Origin: Occallatibacter savannae | GTDB taxonomy: Bacteria > Acidobacteriota > Terriglobia > Terriglobales > Acidobacteriaceae | Length of the DNA stretch: 64,000 nt | Direction of reading: 5' to 3' | Assembly (NCBI RefSeq): GCF_003131205.1 | Contig: NZ_QFFY01000004.1 | Location: 607,784 to 671,783 of the forward strand | Shown: positions 1-8,707 of the stretch, piece by piece | Layout of the letters: the number at the start of each line of letters is the position of its first letter | How positions within the stretch are numbered: the first letter of the stretch is position 1 | The notes under the pieces: generated by a model | What the model was told of the DNA's origin: nothing | The model's database searches: none | Seen by the model: only the letters and a program-made list of their open reading frames with translations | Program-made: the position numbers and the translations under genes

Positions 1-389
1 TGCACAGCGGGTCCGGTGCAAAAAATGCCAAGCTTCGCGGCAGGATCCGGCGTCAAAGACCAGTGAGGCGCGAAGTGCAGCGCCATTACCGCCGCACCGC
101 AGATCGCCCCCAGCATCTGGGCCGACCAGATCGAAAGAAGCTGCGAGTAGTTTCCGTCTACAATCGCCGTCGAAAGAGTGATCGCAGGATTCAGGTTCGC
201 GCCCGGACTCCCAAATGCCTGCGCAACCAGCACTCCGCAGAGCACCGCAATCGCCCAACCGGTCGTGACCACCATCCATCCGGCGTCAGCCGCGTAGGTC
301 CGGCGCAGACTCACGTTAGCGCAGACGCCATTGCCAAGAAGAACGAGGACAAGTGTCCCCAGGAACTCGCCAAACCAGACGGAGTGCAT
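1..389 (-). CDS. MIP/aquaporin-family channel (GlpF-like), C-terminus cut by window edge
   Basis: Reading the minus strand from the ATG at 389-387 gives an open frame that runs off the window. It encodes a membrane protein opening with a GEFLGT stretch, a glycine-rich helix and, near residue 74, SPGANLNPAIT, which contains the first NPA box of the aquaporin/glycerol-facilitator family. That box caps one half-helix of the water or glycerol pore in the inner membrane. The second NPA box would lie beyond position 1, so substrate class cannot be judged. GGAAAG sits a few bases before the ATG. It is the last gene of a minus-strand run. Family call is firm, glycerol versus water is open. Confidence 0.85.
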   Translation of the reverse strand, partial: MHSVWFGEFLGTLVLVLLGNGVCANVSLRRTYAADAGWMVVTTGWAIAVLCGVLVAQAFGSPGANLNPAITLSTAIVDGNYSQLLSIWSAQMLGAICGAAVMALHFAPHWSLTPDPAAKLGIFCTGPAV

Positions 390-463
390 AGTTTCTTTCC
401 TGTGTGAATGCGGAATGAGTGTCGCAGATAGAGAGGGGATTGAGCAATATCGCGTTTGGCCGA

Positions 464-877
464 TCAGAACCACGTCTTCCGTTTGTACTCGCGGTACTCA
501 TCCCCGAACTTCGCCTCAAGCACCGCTGATTCCTTGCGGCTGCGAACAATCTGCACAGGAATGAGAATTGCAAAAATGAGAAGAAAGGCGAACTGTCCTG
601 ACCAGATGATCACGCTGAGGATCGTCAGTGCGCTGAACACATAAATCGGATTGCGGATTCGCGAGTAAAGGCCGGTGGTAACCAGATTGGAAGCTTTCGC
701 GCGGACGCTGAAGGCACGCCCAAGCTGAATGCGAGCCGTGAGCAAAAGCAGAAGCGCAGGCACCCCAATCGCCAGGCCCGCCACGCGGCTCGGGGTCAAC
801 GGAAACGCCGTCGCCCTCCAGAGCAGGACGATCGCTCCGAAGATGATGATCACAAAGGTGACAACGTTCGCTCTCAT
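464..877 (-). CDS. Isoprenylcysteine carboxyl methyltransferase-like membrane protein
   Basis: A 137-residue protein with hydrophobic segments at about 1-22 and 32-48, then a C-terminal half with RNPIYVF and a terminal GDEYREYKRKTW region. That RxPxY...E(Y)xxY arrangement is the signature of the ICMT/PEMT-like methyltransferase family, integral membrane enzymes that use SAM to methylate a carboxyl or lipid group. The bacterial substrate is unknown. It follows the OsmC gene by 25 bases and precedes the aquaporin by 74 bases on the same strand, so co-transcription is likely. Length is typical for short bacterial members. Confidence 0.8.
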   Translation of the reverse strand: MRANVVTFVIIIFGAIVLLWRATAFPLTPSRVAGLAIGVPALLLLLTARIQLGRAFSVRAKASNLVTTGLYSRIRNPIYVFSALTILSVIIWSGQFAFLLIFAILIPVQIVRSRKESAVLEAKFGDEYREYKRKTWF

Positions 878-902
878 AGGTCCCGATTCTCCAGCCCTGG
901 AT

Positions 903-1319
903 TCAAATCGTCCTCGCTTCTACGTGTGCCAGCTTCACCGGGACAGAAAAACGAAGAGTGTTCTGAATCTCCGCAACAGTGTCGGTGTGTCGCATAAGGT
1001 TAAGCAACTCCTCCTGCGAAGCCCTGCCGTCCACCGACGCTCGATAGGAAACGTTTTTCGCTCCCTCGCCCTCGGCACCGAACTCGCCGGTCACCTCTAC
1101 ACGCACCGAATCAAGCTCGATGTTGCGCTTCTTGGCCTCGCGGTACAGATCGTTGCAGTAGCACGTTGCGAGCGCCAGGAACAGGAGCTCGCCTCCATTC
1201 ACGCTCGAACCCAACCCCTCTGACTTCGGCGCAATCGCCAGCCCATGCTCTCGGCCGTTGGCGGCAAGAGAAACAGCATGGCTTCCCCGGCGATTCTCAA
1301 CTGTGGCGGAGATATTCAT
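903..1319 (-). CDS. OsmC-family protein lacking the second conserved cysteine
   Basis: A 138-residue OsmC/Ohr-fold protein. The first cysteine region is visible as LALATCYCNDL (C53 and C55). The position where peroxidatic OsmC/Ohr proteins carry the second cysteine of the thiol pair instead reads AEIQNTL, and no cysteine occurs in the C-terminal half. Organic-hydroperoxide reductase activity is therefore doubtful, and the protein may belong to a non-peroxidatic OsmC subfamily. Its ATG overlaps the TGA of the upstream nucleoside permease gene (ATGA at 1319-1316), which implies translational coupling. Compare the second OsmC protein at 21450-21866, which keeps both cysteines. Confidence 0.85.
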   Translation of the reverse strand: MNISATVENRRGSHAVSLAANGREHGLAIAPKSEGLGSSVNGGELLFLALATCYCNDLYREAKKRNIELDSVRVEVTGEFGAEGEGAKNVSYRASVDGRASQEELLNLMRHTDTVAEIQNTLRFSVPVKLAHVEARTI

Positions 1320-2401
1320 TGGCTCTTGTCTTTCCCTTCTGTGCCCTCTTGCTCCTGTTCGCTGTGAATCACCGGGGAATCAGGCCATCCCCGCAACAAA
1401 GCCTCCACAACGGAGTGCCCAACTCTGTACGCCGCTTCGAGCGATGGTAGATACGCGCTGTAGGTCCCGATCCGCTGATGTGACAAGCTCTCGGCCGCCG
1501 TCATCCCTCGCGGCTGCTGATCGTAGTTGCTCACGCTCCGCAGCACCAGAATGCGCCGCCAGTCTACGCGGCCGGCGTTCGCCAGAAACTTCAGCGACTG
1601 CAGCGTACCGGTGTCCTCCATGCCCGTCGTTGTGAACTGGCCCTTGCCGTCCGTGAAGTAGCTCACCCACTCATTCGCCCAGGCGTCATTCAGCTTGCCG
1701 TGCCAGAACGTCGAACTCGAAATCGTATCCCCCATTGCCACAAAGGGTGGCTTCTGTGCGGCAGCTCCATCGAACGCCGCCCTCGCCGTCTTCAGCGCCT
1801 CGTTGTCGGGCAGCGCAGTGTTGCGGCTGGTGGCAAACGCCCATCGCGTCAAATCCTCGTCAAGTTCAAAGGCCTGCCCATCCGGCGGAACAACAGGCCT
1901 TTCAAATGGACGCGTCTTCCGCAGGGGAATGTAACCCGTCGTCCAGTCTGCCGGCGCCTCGCGCGAGTCGATCTCATACCCAAGATCGCCGTCCACAACA
2001 AAACGCGCCCACGCCGCCGATCCCAGTGAAATGCGATTCGGATTACCACCCGCAATCCCGGCCACCATCCAGAACGCGTGACTGAAATCGAAGCGCGGGT
2101 CCAGTCCCACCGCCATCACCGTCGCTGCTGCATGAGCCGTCCCTGCTCCGGTAAGAATCGCCATCTCGCCGCGGTCGTTCATCCGCACAGCATGATACGC
2201 ATCCGGCATCGGATACACCCTGTCGAGGTGATCCCGCTCCACCCAATACTGAAGTTCCCCGGGATTATCTCCCGTATCGTTGCCCACCTCGAACATCGCG
2301 ATCACCACCACTTTCACCGCGATGGGTCGCGAGGCCTCTTCCGCTGAGCAGTGCAATACCGCGCTCACCACGAGGGCCAAAGTCAGGAATATCCGGATCA
2401 T
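1316..2401 (-). CDS. Purine nucleoside permease (NUP family), secreted
   Basis: From the ATG at 2401 the protein has about 361 residues and starts with a signal peptide of about 20 residues (MIRIFLTLALVVSAVLHCSA). The mature part shows the NUP-family features: an FEVGNDTGDNPGELQYWVERD-type opening, TGAGTAHAAATVMA, a WMVAGIAGGNP segment, a TTGMEDTG patch and a VLRSVSNYDQQP segment. NUP proteins were described from yeast as nucleoside transporters, but the fold resembles nucleoside phosphorylases, so enzymatic cleavage is a fair alternative. An in-frame start at 2470 would put 23 non-signal-like residues first and is less likely. It heads the run NUP-OsmC-ICMT-aquaporin. Confidence 0.85.
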   Translation of the reverse strand: MIRIFLTLALVVSAVLHCSAEEASRPIAVKVVVIAMFEVGNDTGDNPGELQYWVERDHLDRVYPMPDAYHAVRMNDRGEMAILTGAGTAHAAATVMAVGLDPRFDFSHAFWMVAGIAGGNPNRISLGSAAWARFVVDGDLGYEIDSREAPADWTTGYIPLRKTRPFERPVVPPDGQAFELDEDLTRWAFATSRNTALPDNEALKTARAAFDGAAAQKPPFVAMGDTISSSTFWHGKLNDAWANEWVSYFTDGKGQFTTTGMEDTGTLQSLKFLANAGRVDWRRILVLRSVSNYDQQPRGMTAAESLSHQRIGTYSAYLPSLEAAYRVGHSVVEALLRGWPDSPVIHSEQEQEGTEGKDKSQ

Positions 2402-2818
2402 GGTTGCGATCTTAGTGCATTTCCATCGCGAATGTTTTGTGCAGCCATTGAGGTACAGCGCCGAAATCATGCAGCATATGATTTCCGGAACTTGGAAAGC
2501 TCACTTCATTCTGTTTCGTGGAGATTTGCCTGCAAAACCGACGTTCCCGAGCGCGGCAAATCATCGTCTATTCACATTCTTCCTGCTTTCCAAACCGCGA
2601 TTGCGATAAACTTAGGACATCGCAGATACAGTTGAATCGCACCGACATGCCAACAGGTTTGCGGGCGTACAGTTCACATTTCCTCGCATAGGATCGAACG
2701 CCAGACTCCCTTTAGTCGTCCGTATCTCAGGCGTTCCCCTTCTCTTTCACGAGGCAAAGTACTCATCCATAAATTGTCCAGGCGCTACCCAGCACCACTT
2801 TCAAGGAGATCCAGACGC
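2402..2818. other. Divergent intergenic region with two inverted repeats
   Basis: No gene is supported in these 417 bases between the divergent nucleoside permease and TonB-type receptor genes. Two clear inverted repeats are present. One has arms GAAATCAT (2463-2470) and ATGATTTC (2478-2485) around a 7-base loop. The other has arms GATTTGCC (2523-2530) and GGCAAATC (2555-2562) around 24 bases. Either could be a regulator site, and the first would form a stable hairpin in RNA. I recognise no known riboswitch here. The receptor ribosome binding site lies at 2803-2808. Confidence 0.5.
2803..2808 (+). promoter_or_regulatory. Shine-Dalgarno that fixes the receptor start
   Basis: AAGGAG lies 10 bases before the ATG at 2819. 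It supports this start, or the adjacent ATG at 2822, over a TTG at 2774 in the same frame. Confidence 0.75.
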
Positions 2819-5800
2819 ATGATGTCCAGTGTTTCAATTGGCACAAATCGCCGCGGTTTCGCTCTCAGTGTGCTCGCATGTTTCTTCATGCTTGCCATGA
2901 TGATCAGCCCACTGCACGCGCAAACTGCAGGAGCCGGCACGATCAAGGGCACGATCACAGATTCCAGCCAGGCATCTGTCGCCGGCGCCACTGTGACCGT
3001 CACTGATGTGGATACCGGAATAACCCACGCGTACACATCGAATGAGTCGGGCCTCTACGTCGCGCCCTTTCTCCAGCCCGGTCATTACACCGTCACCGCG
3101 ACGGCCTCAGGCTTCGGCAAAGTCAGCGCCGCCAATCTCATCTTGCAGGTCGGCCAGACCATGACCATCGACCTGAGCCTCAAAGTGCAGTCCGGCTCCA
3201 CCACAGTTGAAGTGTCGGGAGAAACACCGATCCTCAACGTGGAACAAACCGAGGTCTCGCAAGTCGTCGACCAGCAGATCATTCAGAACCTTCCTGTCAA
3301 CGGCCGGAACTGGAGCGACTTCGTGCTCCTCACGCCCAACGTTGTGCAGGACGGCGGCACCGGCTTGGTGAGCTTCCACGGAATCAGCGGCCTCTACAAC
3401 CAGAACTACGTCGACGGCGCAAACAACAACCAGATGCTCTTCAGCGAAGCCCGCGGGCGTTCATCGGGTGCTCCCTTCGTCTATAGCCTTGATGCCATCA
3501 AGGAATTTCAGGCCGAAGCTTCGAACTACTCGGCTGAATTCGGACAGGCTGCCGGCGGCCAGGTCAACGCCATCACGAAGAACGGCACCAACGACATGCA
3601 TGGCGATCTCTTCTACGCCCTTCGCTACCCGAGCTTCAATGCCCTCGATCCCGTCAGCAAGTGGTCAGCACTCTACAACCACGGCAACCCCTTCCTGCTC
3701 ACGCAGCCGGTTCACCAGCAGCAGGGTTTCGGCGGCAGCATCGGCGGCCCGATCAAGAAAGACAAGCTGTTCTACTTCCTCACATCGGACAACTTCCGCC
3801 GCACAGGCCGCGCTCTCTATTACGAGACCAACACCGTAACCCAGACGCCCACCGGCACCTTCACCTCAACCAACGTTGTTTCCCCCACGCAGTGCCCCAC
3901 CACAATTACTGCTGCGCAGTGCACCTCGGGAATCAACTTCCTTCTCGGGCTACAGAGCGCGCCTCGCCGCTTCGCGAAGGAGACTCTGATCTTCCCGCGC
4001 ATCGACTACCAGCTCAATTCCAAAAACCTCATCTACGCGAACTTCAATTTCGCCAACTTCGACCAGACATTTGGCTACGCGCCCAACCCCACCTACTCGA
4101 ACACCTCTGCCAGCACCAACGCGCCGACCAGCTATCACGAGCGCTTCCTCATTGCCCACTGGACCTCCACGATTACCAACACCGCTGTGAACGACCTTCG
4201 TTTCCAGTGGGGCCGCGATCTCGAGACCGCCGGTGCCAACGCCTCAGGCCCCAGCATCAGCATGGGTGCGGAGATCTACGGCATGCCCAACGCTCTCCCG
4301 CGTACCGCCGAGCCTGACGAGCATCGCTTCCAGATCACAGACGTGTTCAACAAAGTCTTCGGCCGTCACACCGTCAAGTTCGGCGGCGACGTCAATATCG
4401 TCCATGAAGTCATGATCAACCTCTTCCAGGGCGGCGGTATCTACGGCTACTCCGGCAACGTCACGCAGGAATTCCAGAACTGGATCGTCGATGCCTTCGC
4501 CGGTCAGCCAGGCAACACCGACCCGTATGCCGGCTCGCACTACAACACCTTCGTGCAGACCGTCGACAAGATCAACTCCACGCAAGGCGGCAAGGCCGGT
4601 GCAGACGACTTCTGGATGAAGATGTACGACGGCTTCGCCGAAGATACCTGGAAGGTCAATCAGAAGCTGACCCTCAACCTCGGCGTGCGCTACGACATTC
4701 AGCTGACGCCAAACCCGGCACTTCCAAACACCTCGACAGCGTTGGCCGCCAAGTACAACACCACCATCAAGAACGTTACCGATCGCGTTCAGCCCCGCCT
4801 GGGCTTCTCCTTCAGCCCGCACCCCGATACCGTGCTCCGCGGCGGATACGGCATCTTCACCGGCCTCAACCAGGGCAGCACTTACTACGCGATGCGGGTG
4901 GAGAACGGCATTTACCAGATCAACTACAACTTCAACGGGTGCAACGCGACCTGCACCAAGCCGGCCGCGCTGATCTTCCCCAACGTTCCGTTCCTGCCGC
5001 CCGGTCCGCCGCTCTCCGCAGCCCTCTATCCGAATGGTGGCACGGCGCCCACCGTCACCGGCGTGAACGCAAACACCTCGGCCAGCTTCCACGGCCTCTC
5101 GCCCGACTTCGTTCCGCCCATCACGCACGAGATGGATCTCGCGCTCGAGCAGGCGATCCCGGGCAAAATGTCTCTCTCCATCGGCTGGGTCGGCACGCGC
5201 GCTCTGCGCCTGCCTGTGTTCCTCGATGCCAACCTCGTTGGGCAGACGCCGCATGGAGTCCGCTCCTTCAATATCACCTACCCCAACAAGACCACGAAGC
5301 TCGTAACCGTTCCCTACTATCTCGCCACGGACCGTATCGATCCGACGCTCACCTCCATCAACGCAGGCTTCAGCGTTGCCAACTCCTGGTACCACGGCAT
5401 GGCAGTCACCGTCCGGCGTCCCTTCGATCACGGGCTCGAATTGCTCGTGAACTACACCTGGTCGAAGGCTCTCGATGATGACCAGGTGCAGGGCGCGTTC
5501 GGCACCTTCTACGGCGGAAACCCCGTCCTCGATCCCAACAACCTCAAGGGCGAATACGGCCGCTCGGATATCGACATGCGTGAGCGCTTCGTTGGCACCC
5601 TGATCTACAAGCCTTCGGTTCCGTTCAGCAGCCGCATCATGAAGGAAGCAGTGAACGGCTTCACCTTCTCCGGCACGGCTACTGAGTCAACAGGCTTCCC
5701 CATCGTCGCCTCCATGAACAGCCCGGCATCGGTCGTCAAGAGCACGCCAGCCGCGGCCGACGGCAACATCTACGGCGGCGCGATGAGCTCCTCCTCCGGC

Positions 5801-6178
5801 GCACCCACCACTGGGCGTCCGCCGCAAATTCAGCGCAACAGCCAGCCCGGTCCCGGAGTCCGCAACATCGACTTCCGCGTGACCCGTGAGGTCCCCGTCC
5901 ATGAGCGGATGCACTTCGAGTTCATCGCCGAGGCCTTCAACCTCATGAATCACACCATCATCTCCGGCACGAATACTGCATTCGCGACGCAACTCGCACC
6001 GACCGGTGCAACCGGTGCCTGTCCCACCACTGCTGTAGGTACGGGCTCGCAGTTCGCCGGATGCATCGTGCCCTTCGTCTCGTCGACTCCCTCGGGAGCC
6101 TTTGGCGTGATGACCACAACCAACAACGCACTCTACGGACCTCGCCAGCTGCAGCTCTCCGGCAAGTTCTTCTTCTAG
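2819..6178 (+). CDS. TonB-dependent receptor, Oar-like, with carboxypeptidase-regulatory-like N-terminal domain
   Basis: An outer-membrane beta-barrel protein of about 1119 residues. A signal peptide of about 35 residues ends at SPLHAQ. Residues of about 40-120 form a CarboxypepD_reg-like immunoglobulin fold (GTIKGTITDSS..., GLYVAPFLQPGHYTV...). A plug region follows (NLPVNGRNWSDFVLLTPNVV), and the barrel ends in the aromatic C-terminus GKFFF expected for BAM-dependent assembly. Such receptors are highly multiplied in Acidobacteria and Bacteroidota and usually import glycans, peptides or metal complexes with TonB energy. No dedicated substrate-binding or degrading partner lies next to it, although a secreted isoaspartyl peptidase follows the terminator. 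The substrate is unknown. Confidence 0.92.
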   Translation: MMSSVSIGTNRRGFALSVLACFFMLAMMISPLHAQTAGAGTIKGTITDSSQASVAGATVTVTDVDTGITHAYTSNESGLYVAPFLQPGHYTVTATASGFGKVSAANLILQVGQTMTIDLSLKVQSGSTTVEVSGETPILNVEQTEVSQVVDQQIIQNLPVNGRNWSDFVLLTPNVVQDGGTGLVSFHGISGLYNQNYVDGANNNQMLFSEARGRSSGAPFVYSLDAIKEFQAEASNYSAEFGQAAGGQVNAITKNGTNDMHGDLFYALRYPSFNALDPVSKWSALYNHGNPFLLTQPVHQQQGFGGSIGGPIKKDKLFYFLTSDNFRRTGRALYYETNTVTQTPTGTFTSTNVVSPTQCPTTITAAQCTSGINFLLGLQSAPRRFAKETLIFPRIDYQLNSKNLIYANFNFANFDQTFGYAPNPTYSNTSASTNAPTSYHERFLIAHWTSTITNTAVNDLRFQWGRDLETAGANASGPSISMGAEIYGMPNALPRTAEPDEHRFQITDVFNKVFGRHTVKFGGDVNIVHEVMINLFQGGGIYGYSGNVTQEFQNWIVDAFAGQPGNTDPYAGSHYNTFVQTVDKINSTQGGKAGADDFWMKMYDGFAEDTWKVNQKLTLNLGVRYDIQLTPNPALPNTSTALAAKYNTTIKNVTDRVQPRLGFSFSPHPDTVLRGGYGIFTGLNQGSTYYAMRVENGIYQINYNFNGCNATCTKPAALIFPNVPFLPPGPPLSAALYPNGGTAPTVTGVNANTSASFHGLSPDFVPPITHEMDLALEQAIPGKMSLSIGWVGTRALRLPVFLDANLVGQTPHGVRSFNITYPNKTTKLVTVPYYLATDRIDPTLTSINAGFSVANSWYHGMAVTVRRPFDHGLELLVNYTWSKALDDDQVQGAFGTFYGGNPVLDPNNLKGEYGRSDIDMRERFVGTLIYKPSVPFSSRIMKEAVNGFTFSGTATESTGFPIVASMNSPASVVKSTPAAADGNIYGGAMSSSSGAPTTGRPPQIQRNSQPGPGVRNIDFRVTREVPVHERMHFEFIAEAFNLMNHTIISGTNTAFATQLAPTGATGACPTTAVGTGSQFAGCIVPFVSSTPSGAFGVMTTTNNALYGPRQLQLSGKFFF

Positions 6179-6197
6179 GTCCACACCCACACACGCA

Positions 6198-6235
6198 GGG
6201 CGTGACGGCGAATGCCGTCGCGCCCTCTTCTTTTT
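6198..6235 (+). terminator. Rho-independent terminator after the TonB-type receptor
   Basis: A 12-base-pair stem (6198-6209 with 6214-6225, one G-T wobble) closes a GAAT loop. It is followed directly by TCTTCTTTTT. It starts 20 bases after the receptor stop codon. Confidence 0.9.
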
Positions 6236-6314
6236 GAGCCACAGCGGCCGGGCAGAATAGCATTGCATTGCGAAGCAATATCCAATAATTCCGATCCAAC
6301 TCGAGGTGGAGAAG

Positions 6315-7388
6315 ATGCAGAAGCCTTTGGCCGCTCTGGCCGCTGTTATGTTGATTAGTTCAGCCAGCTCAATTGCAGGCGCGCAGCAGCAGGGCGGGCA
6401 TCACTGGGCTCTGGTCGTCCACGGCGGTGCGGGCGTCATCGAGAAATCCCAGCTCGGCCCCGAGGGCGACAAAGCCTACCGCGCTGGTCTCGACAAAGCT
6501 ATTCACGCCGGCGCTGCGGTACTCGACAAAGGCGGCTCTGCGCTCGACGCCGTCGAAGCTGCCCTCCATGTCCTCGAAGAAGATCCGCACTTCAACGCCG
6601 GTAAAGGCGCCGTCTTCACGCGAGAAGGCAAAAATGAGATGGATGCCTCGATCATGAATGGATCCGACCTGAAAGCGGGTGCCGTGGCCGGCGTTCAGCG
6701 CGTCCACAGCCCCATCAGCGCCGCCCGCGCAGTGATGGAGAAATCGCCGCATGTGATGATCGCCGGCCGCGGCGCCGACGAATTTGCAGCCAGCGTCGGC
6801 CTCAAGATGGAAGAACCGAGCTACTTCTTCACCGAGAGCCGCTGGCAGGGCCTCGTCAAAGAACTCAAGAAGAAAGGGCTGCCCATTCCCCCGCGCCCCG
6901 CCGGAGTGCCGAAAGAAGGCGAGCAGATTCCTGTTGCCGTCCTCGATGAAGCCGAAGACTCAGGAGTTCACGGCACCACAGGCGTCGTCGCTCTCGATCG
7001 CAACGGCAACATCGCCGCTGGCACTTCGACCGGCGGCATGCAGGCCAAGATGCCTGGCCGCGTCGGCGACTCTCCCATCATCGGTGCAGGCACATACGCC
7101 TCAGATCAGTCCTGCGCCGTCAGCGGCACAGGCACTGGTGAGTACTTCATCCGCCTCGGCGTCGCGCGCGAGGTCTGCAATCTTGTCTACTTCAAAGGCA
7201 TGAAGCTCCAGGATGCCGTCGATCACGTGATTCACAAAGAGCTCGAAGATCTCCATGGGGACGGTGGTGTCATCGCCATCACGCCCGACGGGCAACTCGC
7301 GTGGAGCTTCAACACACCCGGCATGTTCCGCGCAAAGCTCGTCGAAGGCGGCCAGGTTCAGATGGGAATCTACAACGACGAACCGTAA
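6315..7388 (+). CDS. Isoaspartyl peptidase/L-asparaginase (Ntn hydrolase), exported
   Basis: A plant-type asparaginase of about 357 residues that self-cleaves into alpha and beta subunits and hydrolyses isoaspartyl dipeptides and asparagine. From the ATG at 6315 it has a signal peptide ending near AGA (residue 23), an N-terminal VVHGGAG motif, HFNAGKGAV, and the conserved cleavage region HGTTGVVALD. The first threonine there (T221) is the expected nucleophile. It is followed by STGGM and GRVGDSPIIGAGTYA, which build the substrate pocket. A GTG at 6306 is in frame, but GAGG at 6303-6306 is placed to serve the 6315 ATG. Export suggests scavenging of damaged peptides. Confidence 0.92.
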   Translation: MQKPLAALAAVMLISSASSIAGAQQQGGHHWALVVHGGAGVIEKSQLGPEGDKAYRAGLDKAIHAGAAVLDKGGSALDAVEAALHVLEEDPHFNAGKGAVFTREGKNEMDASIMNGSDLKAGAVAGVQRVHSPISAARAVMEKSPHVMIAGRGADEFAASVGLKMEEPSYFFTESRWQGLVKELKKKGLPIPPRPAGVPKEGEQIPVAVLDEAEDSGVHGTTGVVALDRNGNIAAGTSTGGMQAKMPGRVGDSPIIGAGTYASDQSCAVSGTGTGEYFIRLGVAREVCNLVYFKGMKLQDAVDHVIHKELEDLHGDGGVIAITPDGQLAWSFNTPGMFRAKLVEGGQVQMGIYNDEP

Positions 7389-7444
7389 CGGATGCGTTCG
7401 AGCTTCTACTGACAACGGCGGGAGACGACCTGGATAGGTGACAC

Positions 7445-7993
7445 ATGGCTCTGCAATTCACGACCTCCTACATCGAAGACGCGCTCGCCATCTTTCGCCA
7501 GTACAAGCAGCTTGGCGAAAGGGCAATCGCCCAGGTATCCGACGACCAGCTCTTCGCTACTCTTGATGACGAATCGAACTCCATCGCGATCATCGTCAAA
7601 CACATGACCGGAAACATGCGCTCTCGCTGGACCGACTTCCTCACCGCCGACGGAGAGAAGCCTTCTCGCAACCGCGACTGCGAATTCGTCGACCCGCCGG
7701 CCACGCGCGAAGCGCTCCTGCAGGATTGGGAACACGGCTGGGCCTGCGTCTTCTCCGCGATCGAGCCCCTGACCGACGCCGACCTGCCCCGGACTGTCTA
7801 CATCCGCGGCGAGGCACACTCCGTCCTACAGGCCATCAACCGCCAGCTCGCGCATTACCCCATGCACATCGGCCAGATCATCCTGCTCGCCAAGCACTAC
7901 GCCGGCGCGCACTGGCAAACCCTGAGCGTCGCCCGCAACCGCTCTGCCGAGTACAACCGCAAAGTGGCCGCCGGAGAAGCCAGCCAGCGCTGA
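7445..7993 (+). CDS. DUF1572/DinB-superfamily protein
   Basis: A 182-residue protein of the DinB-like four-helix-bundle fold, matching the DUF1572 subgroup. The likely metal ligands are the histidine in IVKHMTGNM (about residue 52) and two in HYPMHIGQIILLAKH (about 138-152). DinB-fold proteins include thiol-dependent S-transferases and damage-inducible proteins. The function of this subgroup is not known to me. TAGGTGA lies a few bases before the ATG. It stands alone between the asparaginase and a convergent rubrerythrin. Confidence 0.82.
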   Translation: MALQFTTSYIEDALAIFRQYKQLGERAIAQVSDDQLFATLDDESNSIAIIVKHMTGNMRSRWTDFLTADGEKPSRNRDCEFVDPPATREALLQDWEHGWACVFSAIEPLTDADLPRTVYIRGEAHSVLQAINRQLAHYPMHIGQIILLAKHYAGAHWQTLSVARNRSAEYNRKVAAGEASQR

Positions 7994-8005
7994 CCCGCTG
8001 TTCAG

Positions 8006-8584
8006 CTACCGGATCACCTCAAACTTGTCGAAAGCGAGGTTGCAAACAGGGCAGCGCTCCTGCTCCTTCGCTGTTCGCGTCGTGTACCCGCACGCTGCGC
8101 ACACATAGAAGTCGCACGCACTTCCTGCCCACGATTCCTTCACGCTCTTCGCCACCAACTCGATAGCTTCGGCGTACAGCTGCGCATGGGTTTTCTCCGC
8201 TTCCATCGCCCACGCGAATGAGCGCTTCGCGATCGGCAGATCGCTCTCCGTGGCCTCGGCAATAGACGCCGGATACATCGTCTCGATCTCATACAGCTCG
8301 CCGGCCAGCGCCGCCTTCAGGTTCTCGAGCGTACTCTTCACCTCAGCCGCATGGATTTCGCACTGCGCCTCCGCGCCCAGCTGCTTTAGCACTCGGGCAT
8401 GATTCTTCGCGTGAATCTCCTCCGCACGCGCCGCTGCTCTGAACAAACTCGCGGCCCCATGCCAACCCTCTGCGTCTGCCTTCGCTGCAAACCCGACATA
8501 CTTCGCGTGTGCATTCGACTCCCCCTCATACGCCGCAAGGAGGTTCGCTACGGTAGCAGTGTTCTCCAGAACTGAATTCGGCAT
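8006..8584 (-). CDS. Rubrerythrin
   Basis: A non-heme di-iron peroxidase that reduces hydrogen peroxide with electrons from its own rubredoxin domain. Residues 1-150 form the ferritin-like bundle with the expected carboxylate/histidine motifs EGESNAHAKY, ARAEEIHAKNH, GELYEIETMYP and AMEAEKTHAQLY. The C-terminal 35 residues form the rubredoxin iron site with CAACGY and CPVC. Start at ATG 8584: GGAGG lies 6 bases upstream, while the GTG two codons earlier is spaced less well. It is monocistronic and convergent with the DUF1572 gene. Rubrerythrin suggests tolerance of low-oxygen or fluctuating oxygen conditions. Confidence 0.95.
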   Translation of the reverse strand: MPNSVLENTATVANLLAAYEGESNAHAKYVGFAAKADAEGWHGAASLFRAAARAEEIHAKNHARVLKQLGAEAQCEIHAAEVKSTLENLKAALAGELYEIETMYPASIAEATESDLPIAKRSFAWAMEAEKTHAQLYAEAIELVAKSVKESWAGSACDFYVCAACGYTTRTAKEQERCPVCNLAFDKFEVIR

Positions 8585-8662
8585 TCTCACCCTCCGGTTC
8601 TTCTCATCGAAAGGGTAGAGACCCGGCGCGCTCGCAAGCTGTGACGGGCACTACAAACAGAA

Positions 8663-8688
8663 AGGCCATCCCGTTAAGGATGGCCTTC
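8663..8688 (-). terminator. Terminator after the S41 protease gene
   Basis: A perfect 10-base-pair stem (8663-8672 with 8679-8688) with a 6-base loop. Read on the minus strand it is followed by TTCTGTTTG. It lies 20 bases past the protease stop codon. Confidence 0.8.
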
Positions 8689-8707
8689 TCTGACGAACCC
8701 GGTCCGT

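Noticed and set aside
4244..5431. A 395-codon minus-strand frame inside the TonB-type receptor gene
   Set aside because: It mirrors the receptor gene's codon pattern and has no family features.
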